Source: Solirubrobacterales bacterium
GTDB taxonomy: Bacteria; Actinomycetota; Thermoleophilia; Solirubrobacterales; 70-9
Reading direction: 5' to 3'
NCBI GenBank assembly: GCA_016712175.1
Contig: JADJRQ010000002.1
Span: 1 to 64,000, forward strand
DNA: 64,000 bases
Both the position numbers and the translations under genes were made by a program. The notes under the pieces are model-generated. The model was not told the origin of the DNA, did not search any database, and saw nothing but the letters and a program-made list of their open reading frames with translations. Positions 35,875-45,347 of this stretch are shown piece after piece. How positions within the stretch are numbered: the stretch's first letter is position 1; every line of letters starts with the position of its first letter.

Positions 35875-37065
35875 TCAGAAACCGAAAAGAATCTTGAGCT
35901 TGAGCCAGACGAGGTCGGCCAGATCCGCGAGCGCCGGCGAAGTAAGGATCACGACGAAGACCAGCACCAGGAACGCACCGAGGAAGTACAGAAGTGGCCC
36001 CGTCGCTAGCCCCGGACTGTAAAGACGGCTCACGCCCTTGGCGTCAACGAGCACCTCTCCGATCCGCAACCGGGTCAGGAATGTCGAAGACATGCCGGCC
36101 CGGTCTTTGTCGAGAAACTCGATGAGATTGAAGTGCGCGCCGACCGTGACGATCAGCGAGGCGCCTTTCTCGAAGGCCATCAGCATTGCTACGTCCTGGC
36201 TGGTGCCGACCGAGGGCAGGATGATCGGATCGAGGCCGAGGTCGAGCAGCCGCTGCTGTCCGGGGGCCTTGCCGTTCTTGTAGGCGTGGACGATCAGCTC
36301 GGCGCCGCACTCCAAAGTGCCATCGGTGGCCGAGTCCATGTCACCAAGGATCATGTCCGGCTTGTATCCGGCGTCGCGAATCGCGTCGGCGCCGCCGTCG
36401 CCTCCGACCAGCAGCGGCCGCACGTCGCCGATGTAAGCCCGCAGTGCCCGAAGGTCCCTTTTGTAGTTCGGTCCACGAACCACGATCAGCACGTGACGGT
36501 CACGGAAATCGGTGCGGGTGTCGGGCAGGTCGATGCTGCCGCTGAGCATCTCGCCCTCTTCCTGGATGTGCGTGACTGTGTTCTCGGCAAAGTCGGCCAG
36601 TGCAAGGTGGATCTGCTCCTGCTGCCGGTTGATCTGGAGGTCGAGATCGGGCTTCAGCTGCTCGTCGCCCATGGCGATTCGCTCGCCGTCCTTTTTCAGG
36701 TGTGGGCCGTCGAGCTCGATCAGGTCGCCGTCCTTGAGCAGTTCAAACAGGTCCGCCTCTGGAAAGTCGATCAGGCGCACACCGGCCTCGACAAGGATCA
36801 GTGGACCGCGGTTCGGATAGCGGTCATCCGACGAAGGATCGTTGTTCAGAACAACCTTGACCCCGCTTGCCGCCAGGTCCTCGGCGGCAATGCGATCGAT
36901 GTTCCGGTGCCCGATAACCGCCACGTCACCCGGCATGAGGCCCTTGACCAGATCCTTGGTCTTGCGACTGGGCCGGGCGATGCCGCTGGTGACCACTGGC
37001 GGCCGTTCCGGGGGTGCGCCGCCGTTTTCGGCCCGGGATCGGAGCCGTTTGGTGATCGGGTTCAC
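35875..37065 (-). CDS. steA: SteA, putative cytokinetic-ring protein
   Basis: 396 residues. Central thiamine-pyrophosphokinase-like fold (VRGPNYKRDLRALRAYIGDV, LVGGDGGADAIRDAGY, MILGDMDSATDGTL), an N-terminal actinobacterial domain (GMPGDVAVIGHRNID-like start: PGDVAVIGHRNIDRIAAEDL) and one C-terminal membrane helix (LYFLGAFLVLVFVVILTSP). SteA pairs with SteB at the septum in Corynebacterium. Kinase activity is not established. Confidence 0.88.
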   Translation of the reverse strand: MNPITKRLRSRAENGGAPPERPPVVTSGIARPSRKTKDLVKGLMPGDVAVIGHRNIDRIAAEDLAASGVKVVLNNDPSSDDRYPNRGPLILVEAGVRLIDFPEADLFELLKDGDLIELDGPHLKKDGERIAMGDEQLKPDLDLQINRQQEQIHLALADFAENTVTHIQEEGEMLSGSIDLPDTRTDFRDRHVLIVVRGPNYKRDLRALRAYIGDVRPLLVGGDGGADAIRDAGYKPDMILGDMDSATDGTLECGAELIVHAYKNGKAPGQQRLLDLGLDPIILPSVGTSQDVAMLMAFEKGASLIVTVGAHFNLIEFLDKDRAGMSSTFLTRLRIGEVLVDAKGVSRLYSPGLATGPLLYFLGAFLVLVFVVILTSPALADLADLVWLKLKILFGF

Positions 37066-37095
37066 CCGTAGAGGGTAAAGCGTCAGGGGCTCGCC

Positions 37096-37127
37096 GTCTG
37101 TCTTCCGTGCGAAGCGCGGAAACAGAC
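37096..37127 (-). terminator. hairpin downstream of recN
   Basis: Arms GTCTGTCTTCCG (37096-37107) and CGGAAACAGAC (37117-37127) pair with one bulged base, with a nine-base loop; no T-run. It lies about 30 bases after the recN stop, next to the 23-base repeat, and could end recN transcription or protect the 3' end. Confidence 0.5.
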
Positions 37128-37146
37128 GCCAGGACCCGATCCTTAT
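37124..37146 (-). repeat. 23-base dispersed repeat, copy B
   Basis: On the minus strand it reads as copy A at 24654 (ATAAGGATCGGGTCCTGGCG...), exact over 23 bases, and lies 11 bases after the recN stop. It runs straight into the hairpin arm of the feature at 37096. Confidence 0.7.
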
Positions 37147-37156
37147 CTCGGAGTGT

Positions 37157-38848
37157 CTAGTGCTGGGAAGCGACGAGTTCGCGCGCGTGGCGGGTGGCCG
37201 CCTCGTCTCCGCTTTCGGCGCCCATCATCCGGCGGACCTCTTCGACCACTGCCTCGCCCTTGAGGCTGGTCACCGTGGCCGTAGCAGTATCGGATTCGAC
37301 GCCCTTGGCAATCGTGAAATGTGTATCCGCCCGGGAGGCGACCTGTGGCAGGTGGGTGATCGCCAGCACCTGGCGATCAGTGGCCACCGTTCGCAGCCGT
37401 TCACCGACGGCGGTGGCGGTGTTGCCACCGATTCCGGCGTCGATCTCGTCGAAGATCAGGGCGCGATGGTCATCTCCGGCCCCAAGGCCGGCGAGCGCCA
37501 GCATGACCCGCGAAAGTTCGCCGCCCGAGGCGGAATCACGGAGAGGCTGCGCATCCATCCCGGGATTCGGGGCGAGCATGAACTCGACGGTCTCGGCGCC
37601 GGAGGGACCGGCACCATCCGGAACTCCAACCAGTTCGATCTCGAGGGTCGCGCCGTTCATCGCCAGTTCGTTCAGGTCCGTGGTCACCGCTTCCGACAGC
37701 TTGCGGGCCGCGTCCGACCGGCCTGCGGTGAGGTCGGCGGCGGCCTTGCCGAGGACCTCCTCGAGTACCGCCAGCTCTTGACGCAACTCCTGCTCGCGGC
37801 TCTCGCCACCCTCAAGCCGGTCAATCTCCGCGCGGCACCACTCGGCGTGTTCGAGGACCTTCTCGATCGAACCACCGTGCTTTCTTTCGAGCCGGTCGAG
37901 CTGGTCGAGTCGAACTTCGATCTCGGCGAGCCGCTGTGGGTCAGCGGCGATGCCTTCGAGATAGGAGCGCAGTTCGGCCCCGATGTCTTCGGCCTCGAGC
38001 ACGAGGCTTTCGACCCGGCCCGCGAGTTTGTCGAGCTCGGGGTCCACCCCGGCGACAGAGCCGATTCCGGTTGAAGCAGCAGCGAGCTCGTTGGTCGCGC
38101 CTTCACCGCCCTCATCGCCCCGGAGCTCGGTTGCCAGCGTCGTCCGCGGCCAGCCGAAGTCCTTCGGCATGGCGCAGCCGGTCGCGCTCACTCTCAAGAT
38201 CGTCCTTCTCGTCGACCCGCGGACCTGCCGATTCGATTTCCTCGAGTTCAAAGCGGTGGAGGTCGAGGTCCGCTCACGGGCCTGGTCGCGTCCGAGCAGC
38301 TCGTCGAGTTCGGTCCGCGCGTTGCGCTGCTTGTCCCAGGCATCGCGGTAGGCGGCGAGCCGCCGACCCTGTGCCTTGCCGCCGGCGCCGTCGACCATCG
38401 CCAGCTGGGCCGATGAGATCGTCAGGCGCCGATGTTCATGCTGGCCGTAGAAGGCGAGCAGGCGTTCAGTGAGGATCCGGAGGTCTGCCGCAGTGGCGGC
38501 GCGTCCCCCGACAAAAGCCGAAGTCCGGCCCCCGGCCGACACCCTTCGACCGAGCACCAGTTCTTCCGACCCGGCGGGCAGTCGTTCAAGGATCTCGTTC
38601 AGGCCGGGTTCGGTGAACCAGGCAGGCGGCAGATCGAACACGCCTTCGACCCAGGCTTCGTCAGCGCCCGGGCGCACGATGCCCCGTTTCGCCTTCCCGC
38701 CCATCAGCAGGTCGAGTGAATGGGCAAGCACGGTCTTGCCGGCACCGGTCTCGCCCGTGAGCACGTTCAAACCGGACCCGAGCTGGAGCTCGGCCCTTTC
38801 GATCAACAGAAGGTTTTCAATCCGCAATTCACGCAGCATGGACACCAC
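37157..38848 (-). CDS. recN: DNA repair ATPase RecN, out-of-frame patch inside
   Basis: 563 residues. Walker A (LTGETGAGKTVLAHSLDLLMGGK), signature region with LRDSASGGELSRVMLALAG, Walker B IFDEIDAGIGG. The coiled coil lies between. Residues about 197-240 (from near 38262 to near 38135) are read in a wrong frame: the neighbouring frame gives DLHRFELEEIESAGPRVDEK and LRHAEGLRLAADDA, the normal RecN sequence. So two compensating single-base errors, or a real shifted patch. SMC-like protein for double-strand break repair. Starts at ATG 38842 (MLREL) or 38848. Confidence 0.95.
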   Translation of the reverse strand: MVSMLRELRIENLLLIERAELQLGSGLNVLTGETGAGKTVLAHSLDLLMGGKAKRGIVRPGADEAWVEGVFDLPPAWFTEPGLNEILERLPAGSEELVLGRRVSAGGRTSAFVGGRAATAADLRILTERLLAFYGQHEHRRLTISSAQLAMVDGAGGKAQGRRLAAYRDAWDKQRNARTELDELLGRDQARERTSTSTALNSRKSNRQVRGSTRRTILRVSATGCAMPKDFGWPRTTLATELRGDEGGEGATNELAAASTGIGSVAGVDPELDKLAGRVESLVLEAEDIGAELRSYLEGIAADPQRLAEIEVRLDQLDRLERKHGGSIEKVLEHAEWCRAEIDRLEGGESREQELRQELAVLEEVLGKAAADLTAGRSDAARKLSEAVTTDLNELAMNGATLEIELVGVPDGAGPSGAETVEFMLAPNPGMDAQPLRDSASGGELSRVMLALAGLGAGDDHRALIFDEIDAGIGGNTATAVGERLRTVATDRQVLAITHLPQVASRADTHFTIAKGVESDTATATVTSLKGEAVVEEVRRMMGAESGDEAATRHARELVASQH

Positions 38849-38879
38849 TTGTAGCAGCGGTGCCGGACAAAAAGGGTCG

Positions 38880-39683
38880 CTAAACCGCTAGATGGCCGAA
38901 CTTTTCTCTGATGCGATGGTAAAAGTTCGATCCGGGCAACTGTGCCAGCCTGGCAACGTCGCCCTGGTAGGTCACTTCAGCTTCAGCACCGGGGGCGAGT
39001 TCGCCAACCTGGACTCCGTCAACCGCGGCATCGACACTGTCGCGGCTGCGGTGATTGACCACGTGGAGCACATCGCCGGGAGCGACCACCAGGGCACGCG
39101 CCGTGAGAGTGTGCGGCGCGATGTAGCTCACCACATAACCGTCGACGCCCCAGGCGAGGATCGGCCCGTTGTTGGCGAGGTTGTAGCCGGTCGATCCGGT
39201 CGAGGTGGCAGCGACAAGGCCGTCGCAGCGCACGTGTCCGACTTCTTCATCGGCGATCCGGTAGCTGAGCTCGGCCACTCCACCGCGCGGCCGGCGGCTG
39301 AAACTGACGTCGTTCAGGCCGAGCGAAGTCTCGCCATCCATCTTCACGTTGAGCCCCGGCAGGTCGATCTGTTCGGTGTCGCCGGCGAAAGCCCGGTCAA
39401 GACCGAGTTCGATCTGGTCGGCTTCGACGGCGGCGAGAAAGCCCACCCGGCCAAAATTGATCCCGAATACGGGGGTCTTGGTAGCAGTGGTGGTGCGAAG
39501 TGCATTCAGCACCATGCCGTCGCCGCCGAGAACGATGCAGAGTTCGGGCTTCAGATCGGCGCGATCGGCGCTCCTGACCAGATTCCAGCCGTGGCGTTCG
39601 GCCGCCGCGCCGCAGACTTCGATCGCCCGATCGATCCCTTCGGCATGCTCATGCGTGAAAAGTAGTGCGACTGGGGCGCTCAT
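38880..39683 (-). CDS. nadK: NAD kinase
   Basis: 267 residues. CIVLGGDGMVLNALR contains the GGDG motif with the catalytic Asp; FGRVGFLAAVE, NDVSFSRRPRG and DGLVAATSTGSTGYNLANNGP (NAD site) follow. Makes NADP. Part of the tlyA-nadK-recN order found across actinobacteria; overlaps tlyA by 4 bases. Confidence 0.96.
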   Translation of the reverse strand: MSAPVALLFTHEHAEGIDRAIEVCGAAAERHGWNLVRSADRADLKPELCIVLGGDGMVLNALRTTTATKTPVFGINFGRVGFLAAVEADQIELGLDRAFAGDTEQIDLPGLNVKMDGETSLGLNDVSFSRRPRGGVAELSYRIADEEVGHVRCDGLVAATSTGSTGYNLANNGPILAWGVDGYVVSYIAPHTLTARALVVAPGDVLHVVNHRSRDSVDAAVDGVQVGELAPGAEAEVTYQGDVARLAQLPGSNFYHRIREKFGHLAV

Positions 39684-40471
39684 AGCTCCACACCTTCGCA
39701 GAGAGCGGCACCGCTGGCAGCCCCTGCACCGGATCTGCCGAGATAGAGAAAGGTCTCGAGGTTGCCTTTCGGTCCCGGCAACCCGGTCGGCGCGACTCCG
39801 AGCAGCGACAAACCAAGGTCCCGAGCAAAATCTGCGATGCCAACCACAGCCTCCAGCCGGTCCTCCGGCTTCCGCACCACTCCCCCGCGTCCGACCCGCT
39901 TTCGGCCGAGTTCGAACTGCGGCTTGACCATGGCGAGGATCTTCGCGTCCGGTGCCGTGGCGTTGATGACCGGTTCGAGCACCTTGGTCAGCGAGATGAA
40001 AGAAACGTCAATCACCGCGAGATCCGGTTGGTAGTCCAGGTCCGGCGGGAGCAGATCACGGGCATTCAGGCGTTCGATCACCGTCACCTGTTCGTGCCGC
40101 CTCATCGAATCGTCGATCTGGCCGTAGGCGACATCGAGTGAAATCACGTGGGTGGCACCGCGCTGGAGCAGGCAGTCGGTGAATCCGCCGGTCGAAGCAC
40201 CGACGTCAAGACAGTTCAAACCGGTCACGTCGAGTTCGAGCAGATCGAGCGCGTTTGCCAGCTTGATGCCGCCCCGGGAGACGAAACGGCGGGCCTCGAG
40301 AATCTCGATCTCCTGATCAGGCGCCACGTCCTGGCTGGGCCTCAGGGCCACCGCACCATCCTTGCCGAGCTTGACCTGTCCCGCCCGGATCGCGCGCGCC
40401 GCAACGGTCCGCGACTGGAAGTACCCACGGTCAGTAAGCAGCTTGTCAAGGCGTGTTCGCTTCCGAGCCAT
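39680..40471 (-). CDS. tlyA: TlyA-family rRNA 2'-O-methyltransferase
   Basis: 263 residues from ATG 40471; a longer frame reaches 40540 but MARKRTRLDKLLTDRGYFQSR is the family start. S4 RNA-binding domain residues 1-60, then FtsJ-like methyltransferase: CLDVGASTGGFTDCLLQ (SAM site), VISLDVAYGQ, LAVIDVSFISLTKV, MVKPQFELGRKRVG. In mycobacteria TlyA methylates 16S and 23S rRNA and confers capreomycin sensitivity. Confidence 0.95.
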   Translation of the reverse strand: MARKRTRLDKLLTDRGYFQSRTVAARAIRAGQVKLGKDGAVALRPSQDVAPDQEIEILEARRFVSRGGIKLANALDLLELDVTGLNCLDVGASTGGFTDCLLQRGATHVISLDVAYGQIDDSMRRHEQVTVIERLNARDLLPPDLDYQPDLAVIDVSFISLTKVLEPVINATAPDAKILAMVKPQFELGRKRVGRGGVVRKPEDRLEAVVGIADFARDLGLSLLGVAPTGLPGPKGNLETFLYLGRSGAGAASGAALCEGVEL

Positions 40472-40580
40472 GCGGGGACGGTATAGGCCCGGCCCCTGTG
40501 ATTTGTCGCACACGACTCGGTTCTGTGACTCCGGGCACACACGGAGTCGATTGCCAGGCGTAAGTTGCTCTCAGGAGTCC

Positions 40581-40931
40581 ATGATGATCGAACGCACAAT
40601 CCCCCTCGAAGCCCACGACGCACTCGTCCTCACGACAGCGCCGCTGTTGATGATCGGCCCTTACCTGCTGACCTTTGGCCCTGCGATCGGTCTCGTCTCG
40701 TTCTTCCTCGGAGTCCTCCTGATGGGCGTTGCCCTCAGTGGCTCCACCCGCTCCCTCCCCGTCACGACTCACGAGAGCTTCGACGTGATCCTCGGGGTCT
40801 CAATCTTCGCGATCGGCATCGCCGCAGGCATTTCCGGCGAACCCGCAGTCGCAGCAATCTTCCTGGTTGGATTCGGCGCCGCTCACTTGGCACTTACCGC
40901 GGTAACGCGGTATAGCGCCCGCAGCGCATGA
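40581..40931 (+). CDS. small membrane protein
   Basis: 116 residues from ATG 40581, preceded by CAGGAG. Four hydrophobic helices (about 17-35, 37-52, 68-84, 88-108) with short polar ends. No residue pattern ties it to a family. Isolated between divergent tlyA and a strong terminator. A longer frame starts upstream at 40362 inside tlyA but lacks a ribosome site and codes for unlikely sequence. Confidence 0.6.
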   Translation: MMIERTIPLEAHDALVLTTAPLLMIGPYLLTFGPAIGLVSFFLGVLLMGVALSGSTRSLPVTTHESFDVILGVSIFAIGIAAGISGEPAVAAIFLVGFGAAHLALTAVTRYSARSA

Positions 40932-41002
40932 AGAGTCCACCTACCTCCCAGTGATCAAAAACATATAAGAGACGAAAGTCTCTCTCCTCCCAAGAAACAC
41001 CC

Positions 41003-41029
41003 GCAGCCCCGCCTTCCCAGCGGGGCTGC
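41003..41029. terminator. perfect 10-bp stem terminator
   Basis: GCAGCCCCGC (41003-41012), seven-base loop, GCGGGGCTGC (41020-41029). Lies 71 bases past the small membrane protein gene and before recQ. A short TCCTTTG follows; it should stop the gene upstream. Confidence 0.7.
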
Positions 41030-41164
41030 ATCCTTTGTGGGCCGGACGGCGGGCAGCACTCAGGAACGACCTGGGCTCGATTGGCTGAACATCCGGGCAA
41101 CGAAAGCTCGAAGGGAGCGAGAAAAGACACTCCTCGCGTCCTGTCTCATCTCTACATTGGGTAA

Positions 41165-43273
41165 GTGAATTCCTTTATTGACCAGGCTGGATTGCTTGTT
41201 TCGCGACTTGAAGTCGAGGCTGTATCCGGGACGCGCAATTCTTCGATCGACGGTGACCTGAGCGCCCTTCGGCGTAGCTGGACCCAGCTCGAGGCTCCCG
41301 ACCGTGAATCCGTGGCTGAATCGACGGCCCGGATTGCCGCTTTGGTCTCGGCCCGGCCAGCCCCTGCGGCCCCGGCAGCCAGTGCAGCTCCTCCGGCCGC
41401 CGCCGCACCCGCGACTCCTGCGGCTCCAGCCGCCCCCGCCCCGAGCCTTCTCGACGACGAGACCGAAGCCACCCTGGCACTTCAGGGACTCGAAGGCATC
41501 GAACTCGATGAATACGTTCCGGTTCGACTTTATGACGGCCCACGGGAACCGGCCCGGCTGTTGACCCACATGGGTTACGACCACTTCCGGCCCGGTCAGG
41601 CCGAGGCGGTCCAGGCCGCACTCGACGGGCGTGACTCGCTGATCGTGATGCCGACCGGCGGCGGCAAGAGCCTCTGTTACCAGCTGCCCGGGCTGGCCGG
41701 GACCGATCTGACCCTGGTCGTCAGTCCGCTCATCGCCCTGATGGCCGATCAGGTCCGGCGCCTGATGAAGGAGGGCCACCCCGCGGTGATGTTCGCCTCC
41801 GGCCTCTCCGATGAGGTTTCTCGCGCTTCTTACGAAGGTGTGCGCGACGGATCGGCACGGATCGCCTACTGCTCCCCGGAGCGTTTCGGCTCGTCGTCTT
41901 TCCTCGATCTGATCGCAACCCGGAATGTGGACCTTCTGGCGATCGACGAGGCCCACTGTCTCTCCGAATGGGGCCACGACTTCCGCCCCGACTACCTGCG
42001 GCTTCCCAAGGTCGCAGAACGGCTCGGCCGGCCGCCGGTCATGGCCTGCACTGCGACCGCGACCCAGCAGGTGGCCGACGAGATCGCCGAACGGATGGGT
42101 ATGAATGACCCCGAGCAGGTCCGCTCCGGATTCGATCGGCCAAACCTCAGCTTTGACACCGTGGCACTCGAAGGCACCGGTTCCAAGGCACGAAAGCAGG
42201 CGCTGCTCGAGCACTCCCTCAAGGATTCGGAAAACAGGCCGGCGATCGTCTACGCCGGAACGCGCAAGGACACCGAGGCACTCGGTGACGACCTGCGGGC
42301 CCTCGGCCTCGCCGCCGTCTCGTACCACGCCGGAATGCCCCCGGATGAACGGGCTTCGGCGCAGTACAGGTTCATGGAAGGCGACGCCGACGTAGTCGTC
42401 GCGACCAACGCATTCGGCATGGGCATCGACAAGGCCGACGTGCGCTCCGTCTGGCACTGGGCGATTCCTTCGAGCGTCGAGGCCTACTACCAGGAGGCCG
42501 GACGCGCCGGTCGTGATGGCCTACCCGCGAAGGCGGTGCTGCTGGCCATGCGTTCCGACCTTGGCCGGCTGGTCCGGTTCAATGAGCGTCGAAAGGTCAA
42601 TCCTTCGGACGTGCTCGACTACATCGAATCTGTCCGCCGGTTGTGCGACTCGGACGGCAGCGTGGTCATGGACGCGCCGAGGAACGACGAGCAGAGGATC
42701 CGCCTGGCGGTTGCCGAACGTGCCGGGGTATTTCTGGTCGATCCGGCGCCCGGGTCCCGGCTTCTGGTCAAACTGAACCCGAACTTCGACCCGGGCGGCA
42801 TCCCCGCCGCCTGCCGGGTTGCTGAAGACCGGGGCTGGAAGGCCTACCGGGCAGTTGAAGCCTTCAGCTTCTCCGATGCCTGCCGCCGGCGCCAGCTGCT
42901 CGACCACTTCGGCGACGACAGCCCCACCGCACCCACCGGGCGCTGCTGCGACGTTTGCGATCCCGAGAGCTGGATGCCGGACCCGGCGAGTCTCACCGTT
43001 CGCAAGTCAAGGGCGAACCCGAAGAAGGGGAAGACACCGCCCCCCGAACTCGCCCCGGAGGACGAGAAGATTTACGAGATCCTTCGCCAGTGGCGGCTCC
43101 AGGCCGCCGGTGACAGGCCGGCCTTCCACGTGGCCAGCAACCGGACGCTCACCGCAATCGCAACGGCGAAACCGACCGACGAAGACTCCCTTCAGGACAT
43201 CTCAGGTGTCGGCCCGACTTTCATGGAGAATCACGGCGCAGAAGTCTTGAGACTGGTCGGAGATAATCGATAA
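41165..43273 (+). CDS. recQ: RecQ-type ATP-dependent DNA helicase
   Basis: 702 residues from GTG 41165. Residues 1-125 are an extension with a run of Ala/Pro (about 60-95) not found in E. coli RecQ. Helicase core: FRPGQAEAVQAAL, Walker A PTGGGKSLCYQLPG, DEAHCLSEWGHDFRP, CTATAT, ATNAFGMGIDKADVR, QEAGRAGRDG. The zinc domain is reduced to late Cys residues (GRCCDVCD). HRDC-like end ISGVGPTFMENHGAEVLRLV. Unwinds recombination and repair intermediates. The extension may tether partners. Confidence 0.93.
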   Translation: MNSFIDQAGLLVSRLEVEAVSGTRNSSIDGDLSALRRSWTQLEAPDRESVAESTARIAALVSARPAPAAPAASAAPPAAAAPATPAAPAAPAPSLLDDETEATLALQGLEGIELDEYVPVRLYDGPREPARLLTHMGYDHFRPGQAEAVQAALDGRDSLIVMPTGGGKSLCYQLPGLAGTDLTLVVSPLIALMADQVRRLMKEGHPAVMFASGLSDEVSRASYEGVRDGSARIAYCSPERFGSSSFLDLIATRNVDLLAIDEAHCLSEWGHDFRPDYLRLPKVAERLGRPPVMACTATATQQVADEIAERMGMNDPEQVRSGFDRPNLSFDTVALEGTGSKARKQALLEHSLKDSENRPAIVYAGTRKDTEALGDDLRALGLAAVSYHAGMPPDERASAQYRFMEGDADVVVATNAFGMGIDKADVRSVWHWAIPSSVEAYYQEAGRAGRDGLPAKAVLLAMRSDLGRLVRFNERRKVNPSDVLDYIESVRRLCDSDGSVVMDAPRNDEQRIRLAVAERAGVFLVDPAPGSRLLVKLNPNFDPGGIPAACRVAEDRGWKAYRAVEAFSFSDACRRRQLLDHFGDDSPTAPTGRCCDVCDPESWMPDPASLTVRKSRANPKKGKTPPPELAPEDEKIYEILRQWRLQAAGDRPAFHVASNRTLTAIATAKPTDEDSLQDISGVGPTFMENHGAEVLRLVGDNR

Positions 43274-43275
43274 AG

Positions 43276-43333
43276 AATCCAAGTCACTTCGCTCAGCGGG
43301 ATGAAATGTCAGTTTCGCTGTGCGACTTGGATT
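43276..43333. terminator. 10-bp inverted repeat between convergent genes
   Basis: AATCCAAGTC (43276-43285) and GACTTGGATT (43324-43333) are complementary and bracket 38 bases. Lies between the stop of recQ (43273) and the end of the acyltransferase gene (43354), where a terminator for both is expected. The long loop makes it a weak call. Confidence 0.4.
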
Positions 43334-43353
43334 GTGGCTGCCCAGCCGGCAGG

Positions 43354-45341
43354 TCAGGCAGGCACTAGGCAGGGTGGTTTGTAACGGCGGAGTTGCCAGG
43401 GCGGGAAAGCCTCGGTGACCGCATTGGCGATCGCCTGGGCGCGGATTTTGTAACCCTCGGAGGTGAAGTGGATGCCGTCTTCGATGAACCATTTGTCTTT
43501 GACCTTCGACCGCCAGTCGTACACACGCATGTTCGGATACGAATCGCAAGCCTTGAGCAGGGAGTCGTCCCATTCCTTCATGTTGGCGTCGGCGTAAGGG
43601 CCGGAAGGCACCTTCGACCTGACGTTGATCCATAGAACCGGCTCGTGCCCGATCACCGACATCATCCGCTCGATGCGGTCGGCTGAATCGATCGTCGATC
43701 CGACAGCCTGGTTGGCGGAGTCATTGGTGCCCATACCGAGAACCCAGCAGCCGTCGAAGCCGCCGTCCTTGATCGCCTGGGCTGCGTCTTGCGCGTTCGG
43801 CTCTCCGTCGACTCGTTCGTAAATCGACCGGGCGCCGGAAATGTCGAGGTGCTGGTCGGCCGCACCGATCGCGTCGAAACGCCTGCCGAGCCGGTCGGCC
43901 GGATCAGGCAGATAGTCCGATGAGATCAGCCCGACCGAAGTCGAATCGCCGATATACGCAATCGATGCGCATTTCGTGTCAGTCGGTTTGGTCGGCGTGG
44001 CGGGGCCGGTCTTCCTGGTGACAACTGGCGGGGCTTCGGTCAGTGCCTTGGGCGGATCGGCTGTGGTCGACTCGTAGGCGAGCGGCAACACCGGCTTCGA
44101 CGGCGAGAGGCCGAAGAGTCCAGCAAGGGTGATCAGCAGGAAGAGTGCGACAAAGGCCCCGATCGTGGCCGGCCGGGATTTCCATTGAGGCCGCCAGCCG
44201 TCCTTCCACCGATTGAAGAAGTTGCCGATTGCTCCTTGCCTGACCGGGTTCTCGAGGAAGGTCCAGGAGAGGGCCGAGATGCCGAGGATCGCGACAACCT
44301 GGATCGTGCCGCGGACCGGACTGAAGCCGTCCTGGAGCGGTGGGGTGGTCAGGGCAATGACCGGCAGTTGCCAGAGATAGATTGCGTACGAACGGACTCC
44401 TATCCACCTGAGGGCGCGCAGCCAACGATCGGTCCGAGCCTCGATGCCGGATGGGCCAGCACGGCAACCAGGACGGCCGTCGCCAGCGAGAGCAATAGCA
44501 GTCCGCCGCGGTAGAGGAACGCCGAGTACTGGTCGGTCTGCCAGATCAGGATCACGAGAACGATCAGTGAGGCGACACCAATGGGGTCGAGCTTGTTCTT
44601 CAGCTTGCCCGGAATCCGGCCGTCGAGCCGGCGACTCGGCCAGACCATGGCAAGTGCCGCGCCCACCAGGAGTCCGAAGGCCCTGGTGTCCGTGCCTTCG
44701 TAGACCCGGGTCATGTCGAAGCCCGGTTTGTAGAGCACCGCCATGAGGATGACCGAGACCAGGGCCAGGCCGAGTGTCGCCACGGCGAGATGAGGCCTCA
44801 GGCGGGAACGCTCCGACCCGGCTGAACCGGCCCCCGGAGGTACGAACTTCAGGCCGAGCAGGAGGATGAACGGCCAGACGATGTAGAACTGCTCCTCGAT
44901 CGCCAGCGACCAGAGGTGGCCGAGCGGTGACACCGGCCCGAACCGGTCGAAGTAGGAAACGTCCTGGAAGATCACCCACCAGTTGCTGGTGAAGAAGGTC
45001 GAAGACACGACCAGCCCCCGCAGGTTGTCCATCTGCCCGGGGTCGCCGATCCAGACCCAGGCCGTGACTATCACCAGCATCGAGATCAACGCGGGCAGCA
45101 GGCGCCGGGCGCGGGCCAGCCAGAACCTGCTCAGCTTGAGTCGCCGGCCGGTCCAGGCCTCGAGAAGGATGTCGGTGATCAGGTAGCCGCTGAGGGTGAA
45201 GAAGATGCCGACGCCGAGCAGGCCACCGGGGGCGAAGCCGACTTGCAGGTGGTAGAGGGTCACCGCAATTACTGCGATCGCCCTGAGGCCGTCGAGGCCG
45301 GGCATGTAACGCTGCCCGGTTCTCCCGACTGGTTCAGGCAT
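43354..45341 (-). CDS. acyltransferase-3 with SGNH hydrolase domain, frameshifted
   Basis: N-terminal 310 residues (45341 to about 44405): OafA-type membrane acyltransferase with LDGLRAIAVIAVTLYH, LGVGIFFTLSGYLIT, RFWLARARRLLP and HLWSLAIEEQFYIVWP, about ten helices. The frame shifts near 44405; in the next frame LRWIGVRSYAIYLWQLP and FLENPVRQGAIG finish the domain, followed by an extracellular SGNH domain with SIAYIGDSTSVG, MGTNDS and DGIHFTSEGY. About 660 residues. Such proteins acylate surface polysaccharides or peptidoglycan. Six bases from dxs. Confidence 0.88.
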
Positions 45342-45347
45342 GAACCG

